A stretch of DNA of 64,000 nt from Pseudisothecium myosuroides (taxonomy: Eukaryota > Streptophyta > Bryopsida > Hypnales > Lembophyllaceae), in NCBI GenBank assembly GCA_951799445.1, contig OX637287.1, forward strand, positions 558,001-622,000, given 5' to 3'. Position numbers and translations under genes: made by a program. The notes below the pieces were generated by a model, which saw only the letters and a list, made by a program, of their open reading frames with translations, did not search any database and was not told the DNA's origin. This document shows positions 48,194-61,000 of the stretch, piece after piece; positions within the stretch are counted from its first letter, which is position 1, and every line of letters begins with the position of its first letter.

Positions 48194-50390
48194 GCTAACA
48201 CCGCACTTCCACGAAAACCCAAAACCTCAATCAAAAATCATGAAACTCGGCTTCCGAGGCTCACAAATTCGTCAAGCGACAAACAGAGCTGCAGTCACCG
48301 AGAGTGAAGGTTAGTCGACTCCGCTGCCAGAGAAAATCTTCAATGCTCGGCGCACAGACCCCACCACCAACCCCCATGCAGAATCCCCCCCAAATGGCAG
48401 CCAAGCAGCAGCATTCCGTGGCATGAATTGCAAGGGCATCAACTAACAAACGAACCAACTTACTGGCTCCATCCGGCGGAATGATCCGAATCCAAGAAAG
48501 ATTCGTGCGGCTTCACCGATGAATGAATTCGCGCCCTGAAACCTCCGTCCCCTCACTCCCCGCCGCCAGGGATTCCGTCTGCTCGGTGCTGGATGCCTAC
48601 AACGCTACCAAGCTCCTCCGAATGGAAAATTTGAATCGGGCTTGGCGAATACTTCTCCTCGGACGTGCCCAGTGTAGCTTAGTCAGTACCACTCAACTAC
48701 AAGGCAGACGCGCCAGCCGCAACGCCCCCGACGTCGGTTTTCATTCCAACTGAATGCTCGCGAATCGGTTGCTTGGTTCTGCAGCCCTAACTTGCCCTCA
48801 TCAACCCCTAATTTTCATATATTATACATTACTTAACATATGATACGGGCTTACCACTTCCATACGGTGTTGAACATCACTACTTCGTTCCAAGTACTTA
48901 ACTTATATGAATAACTTTCATGTGTTTGGAATGGATCCCACTACAGTTGTGTGACTCCAACATGATTATGGTCACGATGATTTCAAGGATTCAAGAGCAT
49001 CATCAATGTCCTGCAACATTGTCAAGGAGGCAAACCATATTGAATTGATTGTGCACTTAGTGCAATCACGCATTCTTTCTATGCCCATCTCTAAAGCGGT
49101 GTTCTAGAACATCGTGCACACTTGTAACAATATCATTGGTTGTAGCACACTTGTCACATACGCAAATTATATATTATGATTTTCTTTGGAGACCCCCGAT
49201 GGTGGTCATGCAAAAAGAATTAATTTGAACCTGTGTTGGACACTGACATGTTATAGTAAAGAATCTTGTGTATGTAACATATTTGATGGTTAAGGTCAAC
49301 ATCTTTTGCCAAGTATTTAACTCCTAAAATTCCTTGACTATGTTTTCACCAAAAACGCTCCAAAACTACCATTTCTAGTACAAATACCAAATTTTAGGGG
49401 AAAAAAACATTTTTGGACACATGTAATCATAGGATGTTGTAGTAAGTTGGTTTGAGAAGATGCGGAAAAAAAATTCAAAAATTTCCACCATGTGGATTGC
49501 AAGATATATATTAGCATTTGAATTGACCGAAATTGTTTTTTGGGCCCTACAAAAAATAGGGTAATTGCACTTCACAAGGTCACATTTGTATGAAAAAATG
49601 TCCCTATTAGTAGTGCTTCTCTTTATTCATTCTTCAAGGCAAGTTGGCTATATGCTTGAAATATTTTATATCATTCGGAAATTTGTAAAATATATAGGAA
49701 AAAAATAGTAAGTAGAAAGAAGTAGAGAATGATTCAAAATACTAAATTGTTAAGAATTTAGTTCTAGAATTGAGAAATGCCAATTCCAATGGTTGTAATG
49801 TTGTAATAAACAATCTACATCCTATGATTTTATTTTTTTTGTAAAATATTAGAAATTGAGTTAAAGAAAGGACTTCAAAGTTTATTTTAGAGTAGAGAAT
49901 ACAACTACCCGCAAACTAAAACTCCTCATAACTTTCATCTCATCAATCAAAATGAAATGATTCAAAGCATTCATGTATATATAAATCTAGAAAACCAATT
50001 TCAAATTTTTGTTTTTGAAAAAACAAAAATTTATTTGTCCAAATTGCCCAGTGAATTAAAAAACTGGATATTATATAATATGGAGTAATCTTTAACCCTA
50101 TAGTCAAGAGTTACAAAAATTGTTGTGCTGGCTTAAAGCTACTCCTCTACTATGCGTTGCGTAAAAATTCTAAAGAAAAAAATAAAAATCCCATGTGCAA
50201 TGAGCTGTCCAAAATTGTTATATTACCAAAAAACGCAGTTTGGTTCTTTAAGGGTTAAATATTTTTTAGAAAATAAGGTTTGATAAACATTTTAAAAGGA
50301 ATATTTGTCAAGATCTATTTTTTTTTGTACAAAACAAATTTTGACATTTTATTTTTAAAAAACAACTCCCCTCAAATTTTTGGCTTTTAC
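48194..50390. other. TyrA upstream region and AT-rich gap
   Basis: 48194-48800 is GC-richer and probably holds the TyrA leader and promoter. Beyond it is AT-rich DNA without a gene. A segment near 49320-49380 (TTCACCAAAAACGCTCC, CCATTTCTAG) weakly resembles the repeat family at 4481 and 53354. Confidence 0.4.
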
Positions 50391-50674
50391 ATTAGAGGAG
50401 ATTTGAGCCTCTAAAAGACTGTTTCAGGGCTATTTCCGATGCTAGGAACCAGCGCCTTACTGTCAGAAAAAAATTATTATTAAAAAAATAAATAAAAATT
50501 GTTAAAATGTTAAAAGAATCCTAATTTTTATTTTTATTTTTTTTGAATAAAAAAATCTAACGTGGCAGTCGCTTGGCCACGTCGGACTGATGATTTGGCT
50601 ATGTCCCAGCATTCTTGCAAAGTTCCCACAGTTCGGGAACTTGCAGTCTCTTAGAGTCCCGAATCTCCTCTAAT
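50391..50674. mobile_element. ATTAGAGGAGATT-family MITE, copy 1
   Basis: The left end ATTAGAGGAGATTTGAGCCT and right end (inverted: ATTAGAGGAGATTCGGGACT) form a TIR of about 30 bases with few mismatches. The interior has the sub-terminal pair ACGTGGCAGTC and GGCCACGTC around an AT-rich core. Related copies lie at 51815 and 61891. Non-coding, about 284 bp. Confidence 0.75.
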
Positions 50675-51049
50675 GTTTTGCAGATGTTGACTACAAAGTA
50701 CAATAGTAGAGATTTTACAATTCGTACTTAGAGAATAAAAATAATCCCATGAAAAAAAATTACATGTATAATACAAAAATTAATCATGAAGAAAATATTC
50801 TATATAAATAGGATGAAAGAGTTGATGTGAATGAAGGTTATAAAGTACTCTAATGTTTAAAAGTTCTTCTATATACAAGTTTAAAAGTTATCCTATGATT
50901 AAAAAGTCTTTGATGCATGTGATAAAATTATTCCAATTACTAAAAAAATTTCATACATAGAATTATATTATTTTTGTATTTACTAAATGATAATTTAATA
51001 ATGACTCTTAAAAAATAGTTGTAAAATATGTTCCATAAATCATGTCTAC

Positions 51050-51470
51050 ATAATTAAATAAACTAGTATACAAACCAATATTTTTCAGTAAAATTTGAGG
51101 CCAAAAATTGAAAATTTCCTAAATTATAGTAATTTTCAAAAGACTTTGTGCATTGAAATTCAAAATGATAAGTTCTATTATAGAGAGTTTAAAGAGTTTT
51201 ATATTATTTTTTATTCAAGTTGTTTTTGAAGGTCATTTTTTGAATTAAAAAGGTTGATCTTTAAAGCTTGACCTATCAATACCTATTGCATAACAAAATA
51301 TTTGCAAAACAAAGTCTTCAGAATCTATATTTTATAAATGTTAAAGATTAACAGAAGAATTTAAAAAAAAAATCAATGGACTAAAAAATGCATTTTTGTG
51401 CACTTGGAATGTATTTGGGTTCACCTGTTGTTCAAAATTTGAGCTCCTAGTCCTTTAGGAATTTAGCGTT
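51050..51470 (+). repeat. Dispersed AT-rich repeat, copy of 52640-53107
   Basis: Extended similarity in the same orientation, for example TTCAAGTTGTTTTTGAAGG against TTCAAGTCGTTTTTGAAGG, then AAAAAATGCATTT and TTGTTCAAAATTTG with CTAGTCCTTTAGG against ATGGTCCTTAAGG at the end. Confidence 0.6.
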
Positions 51471-51814
51471 ATCTCATACCTTGAGGGAGTCATTTTCCGC
51501 ATTTTAAAAACAACTTGTGGCATAATATAGAATGGGTTTTATTCATTTTGTGTAAAAATTATAAAAAATTTACAAGGTAGGGGACATTGAAAGTGACAAA
51601 TCCATTTTAAATAATATAGGTAACCTACAAATCTAGGCCATTAAAATTTTTAAATATGTAATTTAGGGGCTGAAGCTTTGGATTGTAGGTACAGAATTTA
51701 ATATAGTCTGTATGTATAGCTGGATCAAAAGTACAGTGGATGAAAAAATGGATTGTTCATTAGATTCTTGTGGAAGAAATTGCAATGTATTTGATTGTGA
51801 GTTAGGATTCTGAA

Positions 51815-52109
51815 CATTAGAGGAGATTTGAGCCTCTAGAAGACTGTTTCAGGGTTGTTTCCGTTGCTAAGAACCAGCCCCTGCTGTCACAATAAAAAAA
51901 TAATTTAAATATATATATATATATAATTTATTAAAATATTCAAAAAATATTCAAAAAAAATACTCAAAACTAAATTAATTATTAATATCTGGCGTGGCAG
52001 TCTCTCAGCCACGTCAGATTACAGTTCCCGTGCCGTTCCTAGGCCATTCCCATAGTTCCCATAGCCCGGGAACTTGCAGTCTCTTAGACCCCTCAAATTT
52101 CCTCTAACG
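51815..52109. mobile_element. ATTAGAGGAGATT-family MITE, copy 2
   Basis: Same termini and internal layout as the copy at 50391: CATTAGAGGAGATTTGAGCC at the left, GACTGTTTCAGGGTTG inside, GCGTGGCAGTC and AGCCACGTCAG around an AT-rich core, and a slightly diverged inverted right end. About 295 bp. Confidence 0.75.
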
Positions 52110-52530
52110 GTTGTTGTTATTGTGTCTGTGATTCTTCCCGCATTGGTGAGAATTTGCAAATGCAAGCAATCGTGGAAGTAATTTGAAGCAATTGCAAGGC
52201 AATTTTGGAACGTACCGTTAGAGTGTGCCTCTGAAAATTTGAATGTCTTGATTATGAAGAGATCCGCCACAGTTTAGGGTGTGTGCTTGACCAGTGCTGC
52301 AAAGCGGAAATCAGTTGATTTTTTGGATGTGTTATTGCTGCCGAGACTGGAAGCGCTTGGGAATTATTTCTTGCTTAGGATAAGCTCTCAATTCCGTTGA
52401 GTGGTTTCACTGGTTTGGGCTCTGTTGAAGTCATTTGAATTTAAAGTTTGTACTTCAACTCATCAAGGTTTACTTACATGTTTAGAGTGGGTTGGGGTTA
52501 GGGTTCAAGTTTAGCAACTCAAATTGACTG

Positions 52531-53107
52531 AACCCCTAAGGACCGGGGGTGTCTAGATTTCCAAAATTGTGAAGATCTATTATAAAATGCAACATAAAAC
52601 AAGATTTTAATGATGACTCTCAAACAGTAGTTGTAAAGTTTGATTTATAGATCACATCCATATGGTTAGATCAACAATTACACAAACAAATTTTCTTACA
52701 ATAAAATTTGAAACTAGAAATTGAAAATTCCTTCTAAAATCAATTGTAGATTGAATATTTATGATTTCTACAAGAATTTTTTTTCTATAAGTTCAAAATG
52801 CTAAATCCTAATCATAGTGATTTTTGAAGATTTTTATTTTATTTTATTTTTTGATTCAAGTCGTTTTTGAAGGGACATTTTTTGAACTAAAAAAACTACA
52901 TTTTAAGGCTAGACTTCTTGATACCCTTTGAATTATAGAATATTTGCAAAGCAAAATCTTCATAATCTGAACCATACAAATATTAAAGTATTAATACAAG
53001 AATATTCAAAAAAAATTGATGGATGAAAAAATGCATTTCGGTGAGTTTGGGATGTGTTTCCGTTCATTCATTGTTCAAAATCTGCACTCATGGTCCTTAA
53101 GGGGTTA
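52531..53107. mobile_element. TIR element with TGAACCCCTAAGGACC ends
   Basis: The left end GAACCCCTAAGGACC near 52533 is mirrored by GGTCCTTAAGGGGTTAA at about 53091-53107. About 577 bp, AT-rich and non-coding. Its right half matches 51050-51470. Confidence 0.55.
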
Positions 53108-53353
53108 AGTGAAGTTGTGGACATTGGAAGGTGATTTTGCCATTCCGACATTCTACAACAAGGTGAAGTTGTTCGAGAACAAACCTTATGCTTCACTTCA
53201 CTTAGGGTTCATTTGGATCTCAGGTTTGGGTAACCCCAACTTGTAGATGATGAGGGAATTTTTGGTTTGTGCAAAATTTTGCATGGACTCAATGTGCAAT
53301 ATTGTGCAATGGTGAAAATTTTGACGACCATTTGTATTTGTAAACTTCTACAT

Positions 53354-53935
53354 TTAACCCCTAAAGTCCCAAGGCCATTTTTTTGTCAAAAACCACTCAA
53401 AATTGTCATTTCTGCTACATTCACCCATAAAAGCAAAAAAAGTGTTTTATTTAAGAATTTAACCGTAGGATCTTGTACTTCACTTGTCTGAGATCATGTG
53501 GTAAAAATTTCATCAAATTTGACCATACAGATTGGAAGATATTAGCATTCAAAGTCAGACAAAAAGTTTTTTTTCAAGAACATGCTTAGATTGCCCAAAA
53601 ACAATTTTGTCCATAGTTTTTTCATCACTAGTCCAAATAGAATGAATCAAAGATTCACATGTAGACAAAATTATAATACTTTAGGATTTTTTTTTAAAAA
53701 ATATTTTGACTTTTTGTGATTTTTTTGGACTGCCTGCCAACCTCCATTTTTAGCTTTTTGTGCCATAAGTTTTGCTTCTAGGCACCGATTGAAATAAAAA
53801 TTATATTCCCCAAAAGCTTATGTATTTTTCTAGCTTCTCAAAAAAAATTTGAAGATTATGATGAATATTGAGATTGTATGAGCCTATCCAAAGTCGCATT
53901 TTGGCCTCACAGGGCCATTGGGACTTTAGGGTTAA
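53354..53935. mobile_element. TIR element with TTAACCCCTAAAGTCCC ends
   Basis: The left end TTAACCCCTAAAGTCCCAAG and right end (inverted: TTAACCCTAAAGTCCCAATG) form a TIR of about 23 bases with one gap and one mismatch. About 582 bp, AT-rich and non-coding. Its interior is shared with 4481-4845 and, inverted, with about 58700-59362. Confidence 0.7.
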
Positions 53936-55231
53936 ATATTATTATACGTTTTGAGTGCTTTCATTGCATTATTGTGTTTTTTTTTTAAGACATTTTCATA
54001 AAAGGTTCACGGTGGAATGATTCAGTTTTATTTTTATATGAGGTTTTGTTTTTTGACCCCAAATTGTGCTTCAGTGTTTGGCAATTTGACTTACATTAGT
54101 GTCTATGCGCGCATGTACTTGGTGCTTACATTTTGAGTTTCCGTTTGCATTACCTTATGGTTTTTAACACATTTGAATCTCAGTTTAATGCAAGTTTCAT
54201 TCATATTCACTTGCGGGTTCATGTGAGTCTGATTTTTGATTGTTTGGGAATTGTGTTTCTATTGTTTGTCTTGGTTTTTTCATATTTCATAAGGTAGCAA
54301 GTCCATACAACTTAGGCTGAATTTGAATGAAGAGCCAAAACTTAATTTTTCTGAATCAAAGTTCTTTAAATAATTCCAATAAATTTTTGTCTTTGACTAA
54401 TGGGATTTGAAATCTAAGCCAAGAAGGTTCAACATGTTTTGGAGCTATTTGGAATTAGTTATGAATTGTTGAAGTTCAAATGCCATTGTTGTGTACACTT
54501 GTATGTTGTTTTTGTTTTTTTTCCACACAAACGTGTTGAACAACAAACTTGAGGTAGTATGTTTGAACTACAAACTATTTTGCGTTTTTTTCCTAAATAT
54601 ATGCCTAAAATTAGGTTTGATCACACATTGTTTGCTGTTTGCATAAAAACATGTTGCTATTTTCATAAAAACTCATTGTCATCCCTTATAATGTTAATAG
54701 ACCTCCAACATGTCCAATTTGTAGCTTCACACTTTTGGATCAAAAATAGGACTAATTAAAAAAATCCAAAATGGCCAAGGTAGATACCCAATCGGGGGCA
54801 GGTTAAAAATAGTAAACTAATTTTAAAATTTTCTTAAAAATTACTCAATATCTGCAACTACTGCATCTACCTTCATTTCAAATTTCATGCCAAATGGACA
54901 AACGATGCAAAAGTTATGAGCAAAAAAACACATGCCCGAGGGCAAGTAGACAAGAAATAGGACAAGTCTTTCTTGCAATCACCCATTCTCTCTTTGTGGA
55001 GTGAGAGCCGCTTGTGTTTGTGTGTGTAGATTCCAACATTTTTTGGGGGCAAAAAATTGCCAAAAGTCACCCACTCTCCATGTACTTCGATTATACTATA
55101 TGAATTAAAGGAGTAGAAATTGTATTTTTTCCGCCTAATTGCACTATTTACTAATTGTATTTAGCCATTTGGCCTTGTGCCAAAAGCTTTCATCGCCATT
55201 GAATTGGATAAGCACCAAATTGTAATCGCCT

Positions 55232-55594
55232 ATACATCACAAAGTTTAGACCCTATGATTTGGCAACAATTATCGTGCGGTTATCGTTGTTTCATGGGTT
55301 CGTACCATAATCGCACTGACTTAGTGTATTTTTATGCACTGAATCAGTGCGAAAACAATGAATATCAATAGCATACGGTTTATGTACTTTAACTATATGA
55401 TTGTTGTGCAGTTTTGACACAACAATTGTATAGTTAAAGTACATAAACCGTATGCTATTGATATTCATTGTTTTCGCACTGATTTAGTGCATAAAAATAC
55501 GCTAAGTCAGTGCGATTATGGTGCGAACCCATGAAACAACGATAACCGCACGATAATTGTTGCCAAATTGTAGGGTCTAAACTTTGTGATGTAT
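55232..55594 (+). repeat. 363-bp near-perfect hairpin (177-bp arms, 9-base loop)
   Basis: Position i pairs with 110826-i from 55232/55594 to 55408/55418 with no gap; the loop is 55409-55417. Only seven arm positions deviate (55256, 55257, 55303, 55325, 55341, 55398, 55399), and each is a T-G or G-T pair, which would be a G-U wobble in plus-strand RNA. TA lies at both outer ends (55233-55234 and 55592-55593), so a TA-targeting foldback MITE is possible. A smaller imperfect palindrome (GCACTGA...TCAGTGC, 55313-55350) sits within each arm. The alternative is a hairpin small-RNA precursor. Non-coding. Confidence 0.9.
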
Positions 55595-58257
55595 TACTCT
55601 CACTGTGGCCATACATTCCAAATAAGATTGCCAAAATTTATCCATCGGATTACAACTTTTCACCTACCCTAGTCTGTACTTCAACGTTCAATATACTAAG
55701 TTGCCATGTTAGTCTCTTATACAAACAGATTAAAAGTCAAGACCTCTATAAAGGTTTGGTGCTTGTAGCCATGATTTCAAAAGTTTCATTAAGGTATATC
55801 GCCCATTTTTTATAATGTTAATTAAAAACAAAAGTTTATTTGTATTATCTACTATATTTAATTTTTTTAAATTATTTTAGTAAATTCTAAAATAAATAAA
55901 AAATCATAATAAATCATAATAAAAAGAAGAAAAAAGTAAATATTTTTATTATTACTTTGTGTATTGAACTAGAATAAAAAGAACATGCTTCTATTATATT
56001 TTATATTCATTTTCCAATCATTTCTTCTTCAAATTTCTAGGAAGATTTTTATATATTATTTAGATAATTATATTTTTTCTTTTCTATTAATTTTTATGCA
56101 AGATATTTAAGTAAGATGTATAACTATTAATAATTATTCTAGAAAATAATATATTATTTTAATATACACCTCTTAAAATATTTGTAGAAAAATTGATTTA
56201 TAAAAAAAAATGAATATGTAATAGTATTATAATGACTTCTTAGTTGTTAAGAAGAAAAAAAAAAGATAAAAGGCAAGTGAAGGCGGTTTTGGGAACATTA
56301 GTGAGTGACAAATTGGCAATTATATCACAAATTCACAATCTACCTTGATTTTTTTTTTGGATTGGATATTGATTATTGAACTTTGAAATCCAAATTTATT
56401 GTGCTGCTTGTGTAAAAGACTATCAATTCAGATTGGGGTGGAATATTGTTATTACTATAGAGTCCAAACTCAATTGTGTGCCTATTTTAATTGATCTTTG
56501 CAATCTAGGGTTGCAATGAATGGCACTTGCAAGATTTGATGGCATTAATGTTCACCGTGGAGACTTGGAGAGATATAGAAATCTCACAATTTGATGAGCT
56601 TAGTCTCTTTTTCTGCAATCATATTCTACAAACTTGTTATTCATCTTGGTATCTAGGTAAAAAGTAACAACCAACCTCTTGTATTTGTTGTATGATTCAA
56701 GTTAAGAAAATGTACATCAATCTAACACTCTAATTCCATTAGGATATGGTAGTTGCCTTGCAACATCCACAACAAGTCTGTCAATTGATGTTCCCGTGAG
56801 ATTAGGATTTCAATTCTATGTCAATTAGTTTGTTGGGTCATATTTAATTGGTTAGTTCTAGCTGTATTGAATGGTTTGATACATTTTTGTATGTAGAATT
56901 TTGAAATGCATCGGCCTATAAAGTACTTGTCAGACACACTCAACTTTCAAGCTTCCTTGATTAAATTTCTGCACACCAAAATTTTTTGAACTAAATTTTT
57001 TGAATTGGAGTTGCATGACAGATCACGTATTGGTCAGCTATATAGAGATCAACAACCGTAGCTTGGATGAAGGGTTTGCAAACAATGGTTATTTGTTAAA
57101 GACATTGAATTACAAGTGAACCTCTAATCTACTTGAATCTGACAGTTCTTAGAAGTCCTAGTCTGCCCAACAATGTATAGATTGGCTTCGAGCTTGTTGA
57201 AAATGACAACTCCAATGAGCCGCCTTAGACAAGTGGCAAATGTGAATGAAAACATTGTCATGGAGAAAAGTGGTCATTGTTTCTCTATTTCAATTCAAGT
57301 CTCAACAATCAAAATGGCGGTCCTTTGCTACTGAAGGTACCTCTATGTTCTTGCTTAGAAAGCCACAAGCTACAAAGGATTCCGGAGGTGCCTATGTGAA
57401 TTGGATCACTGCCTTTGCCTACATGTCCAGCAAGATCTGAACCAGTGGTTGGGAAGGGCAAAGGGAAGGCACCCTTGCCAGAAGCATCGAGGAAGATGAA
57501 AAACAGGAGCCAACCTAATTGATCATAGAGAAAAGGAAAGGCAGTTACTTTCAAAGGAGATTTAAGTACACCTAACAAAGGTCTAAAAGGCGTTCCAACA
57601 AATTGCATGATTGACGAGGATGGGATCAAATTTGCGAATTGCTCAGATGAAAAGACAATGTAAATTGATCTTAAGCCATGACGATGGAGATGACTTAGTG
57701 GATACTGGACCATTGCTGAACCCATTTCTTCGGCACAAACAATATGGAGCATCCAGGAAATTTTAAGATACATGGTTGGTCAAATGTCCTTAGACAAAAA
57801 TGCATCTAAGTGTCAATGGATCTATTGAGTCAAAAAAGTGCTTGAATTGTTCCACAACTGAAGGGAAAGAAAAAATTCTAAAACACAAAGTATGATATAC
57901 TTACCTAGTATGCCGATCGTCGTTGAGCAACCCAAAACCTTGTGGTATTGCAAAGAAAGGTGAACTCCGTTTGTAAGAGGTCCCGGAGCCCCCGAGTTGT
58001 CCGGCTCATATAGTGCCAAAATGGTCATTTTTACCTATTGTTCCAACTATGAGATATTATTCCAAGATTGTTACTCCAAGGATTGTGCTCATGCCTAAAT
58101 CGCTATGTTGTATGCATGTTGAGGTACTTTTAAAAAATGCATTAAATTTAAAAAATAGATAAAAATTGAAGAAGATATGCATGAATGCAGTTTAGTAGCC
58201 TAAGAAGATAATTTTGGATGAAAAGTAATAAAAATCATCTTGGTAAATTTAACCCCT
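55595..58257. other. AT-rich DNA, no gene supported
   Basis: Mostly AT-rich. At 57180-57780 composition is closer to genic, and open frames exist on both strands (154 codons minus at 57309-57773), but nothing is recognisable. The plus-strand reading KGKGKAPLPEAS and nearby may be a dead insertion. Confidence 0.35.
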
Positions 58258-58484
58258 TAACCCTTAAAGGACGAAGGGGTGATCCTCAAAATCATTCTTT
58301 TCTATTACCGTGTGAATCATTAGCCTCCAAAATTGCAAAAGTACTCATTGCAAGTGAAACTACTGTAGAAGATCTTCCCTTTCCACAACAAATTTAGAGG
58401 ATTAATAGTTGCACTTCTGTCCTATACAGTTTGATTCCCTGTATCCATCGGACTCAAAGTGTCCGCCTCGACGTTTAAGGGTTA
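58258..58484 (+). mobile_element. TAACCCTTAAAGGACG-family MITE, copy 1
   Basis: Begins TAACCCTTAAAGGACGAA and ends with an inverted, slightly diverged counterpart (CGACGTTTAAGGGTTA). The interior segment AATAGTTGCACTTCTGTCCT is shared with the inverted copy at 62207. 227 bp, non-coding. Confidence 0.7.
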
Positions 58485-59362
58485 AGGACCATTGTTCCTT
58501 CGGGAGACAAATGGGATTTCGGGCAGAATTTTTGTTGTGATTTTTTGAAACTCTTTTTGAAGATACTAAAACTAATAAAAAATTTGGAAATAATTTTTTT
58601 TCACAATTGGTCCCCAAGAACAATAGTTATGACCAAATAAGCTCAAAACAGGGGAACGAGGAGCAACAAAAAAAAAATTGCAATTTTTTTTTCTTTCTTT
58701 TTCTCATAGATTATAATTTTGTCTATCTGGAAAGCTTTGATTCATTTCATTTGGATTTGTTATGAGAAAGTTATGAACATTCTTGTTTTTCGGGCAGTTA
58801 AAGCAGTATCTTCTTGAAAAAAAATAACTTGTAGGATTCATTTCTAAATGCAATTTTTCAAATTTTGTTTTGTTGCATGGTTTAGTTTACTTGCTAGAAA
58901 AATCTCACCATTGGGATTTGTGCATTTTAATTCCATCAAAAAGATATTGATATTTTAAATTTTCCTTCTATCTTGTACCTACTTCTACTTAACAATTTTT
59001 TTAAGAATGAAAATTAAGTTTTTTTGAATTTGTTTTTATTCCTTGACTCTCAATTCAATTCTCCACTATTGATATAAAGATTTAAAGCTCAAAACTTTGT
59101 AGTGCAAAACCTTTAAGTCAAAAATCTAGTCCCGCAATGTGCTGAAAAACTTGTTTTTTTCACTTTAAACGCAAATATCTTGCAATTTGTGCTATCAAAA
59201 AATTTTGAAATCTTTTCCACACATTCTTATACTAGTTAGGTGTAAGATCCTATGGTTAGATGTGAAAAAAAAACAATTTTCAATCTTTTTTACTTTTTGC
59301 TATAGAAATGGCAGTTTTGAGTGTTTTTTGGCAGAAAAATGGCCTTGGTTTTTAAGGGGTTA
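58485..59362 (-). repeat. Inverted relative of the 53354 element
   Basis: Read on the minus strand, this starts TTAACCCCTTAAAAACCAAG at 59362 and follows the 53354 element through GCCATTTCT, ATAGGATCTTACAC and AATGAATCAAAG-TAGACAAAATTATAAT. Divergence is high and the far end is unclear. It abuts the MITE at 58258-58484. Confidence 0.5.
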
Positions 59363-60163
59363 AAAGAAAATTTAGAAGTCAAAACCTAAAAGAAAAGTTG
59401 ATTTGGAATTATAGGTCAGTAGAAAACGTTGAATGAGGTTTTAAAGAGTTAGTGAGAAGCCAAACTTCATCCATCTATTAATTTTGATAGAAATTTTTTA
59501 TAGTTAAAATCATCCATCCACTTTAAGTGAAATCGAACCCTCATGAATTAGGATCAACTAGTTAGAAGAAATTGATGGATGAAGTTTACTAAAGCAATTA
59601 AGAGGAAAAACTTCATTTGCATATAACTTTTGTTAGCAAAGTTCGATTTAAGTGTATTTTATCATTTTTAGGAAGGGAATTAAGTGAACTATAGCTTAAG
59701 CCACTTAGAATTCATATTGGATTAGTTTTTCTTTGAAGGTCTAGAGTTTTGGCCCACATCGGCCAAAATCTACTCAAACTACTAATTTTTGAAGGATATA
59801 GTGTCTCAAGTTGATATTTGAATTAATTAGGAGTTAGTAATCACAAAAGACTTATCCATTGATTGGAAGGCCAATTGGACAATTGGCCTATTTTTTATCA
59901 AATATGGCTGGTAAAGAGCTCCATATTCCTCACAATATTTTTTTGACATTCAATCCTAGCTTGTCAAGCAATAATCCTTGAAATCACTATTCATCTTGAG
60001 CTTAGGGACTTTATCCTTTATTCTACTTGTTGAGTGGTCATTCAACTATTTATATATTATATTTAGTGAGCAAGGATGGAAAACAAGAATTATGAGGCTC
60101 TCCAAAAGCAAATGTAAACCTTTAGTGCATCAAATTTATCGTTCATGGGTAGAGATGCTCTAA

Positions 60164-60634
60164 GAGCATCGCCACTATGGGGCAGCCAAATCCCCACACT
60201 AAAGGCAACTTGGGGGCACTACGGGCGTCTCGACCACTGCTGGTCCTTGACTCCATAGTGTGGTTTAGCCAAAGCACCCCTCACCACCACCCAGAATGCA
60301 TTGCCTCCCCACCTCCTATTACGGCAGCCAATAAGGGATTATAGATTTTTTTAAATCAAATTAAAATATAAAAGTGGCTACAACGATAACGTGAAAGTTG
60401 CTACAATGACATTTTAGAGACTATTTCTAAGGACAACAATATAAAAATCTTGCAACAATTCATCAACATTGGGAACAGTTCAAACTTTCTTGTCTACGCA
60501 ATGCCGAGGGTTGAATCAATTTTTTTGGCACACCTAATGCTTAGAAGATTGCACCCAATGCCATGGTGGGAGATGTTTTGGCACTTGGCACTTGGCGCCC
60601 CAGCAAGGTGTAGGGAATGGGGGTGGGGATGCTC
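60164..60634. mobile_element. GAGCATC MITE, PIF/Harbinger-like
   Basis: TIRs GAGCATCGCCAC and (inverted) GAGCATCCCCAC, flanked by direct TAA on both sides (60161-60163 and 60635-60637). The 3-bp TAA target duplication suits PIF/Harbinger-type elements. About 471 bp, less AT-rich than its surroundings and non-coding. Confidence 0.7.
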
Positions 60635-61000
60635 TAAAGTAGGAGGCTCAAAACTTGCCCATCTAAGGGCTAGTCCGCCTTTTTCATGTATTTTTTGGAT
60701 GGAAATATTTTTAGCACATTTTTCAGATAAAGAAAAATAGATGAGGAATCTAACACAAGTGGATTCATATTTTTCCAAGCATTTTTGAATTACTTATGAA
60801 TTTTCAATCAAGTTGGGTCATAGGTCCCTATTTATCACCCTAAGTCTTCCATAAATCGTTCACTTGCAATTCTAAAGAAAGATAAGAAAAGCAAAGATAA
60901 TGATTGGCTCTTACAATTAATATAGTGTTTTTTTCCTTAATTCATTCAATAACTATAGAAATCAATTTTAGAACCACCCCATGTCCATTTCACAGCCATT
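60635..61000 (+). mobile_element. TAAGGTAGGAGGCTC-family MITE, copy 3, truncated
   Basis: Starts TAAAGTAGGAGGCTC and follows the 5821 copy in the same orientation to the CCATTTCACAGCCATT motif, then stops where the next element begins. The right TIR is missing. Confidence 0.75.

Noticed and set aside
55177..55371. 64-codon frame running into the hairpin
   Set aside because: Covers part of one hairpin arm only. The arm is better explained as non-coding inverted repeat.
57309..57773. 154-codon minus-strand frame
   Set aside because: No domain. Both strands are open here, so coding strand cannot be argued; recorded only as part of the gap.
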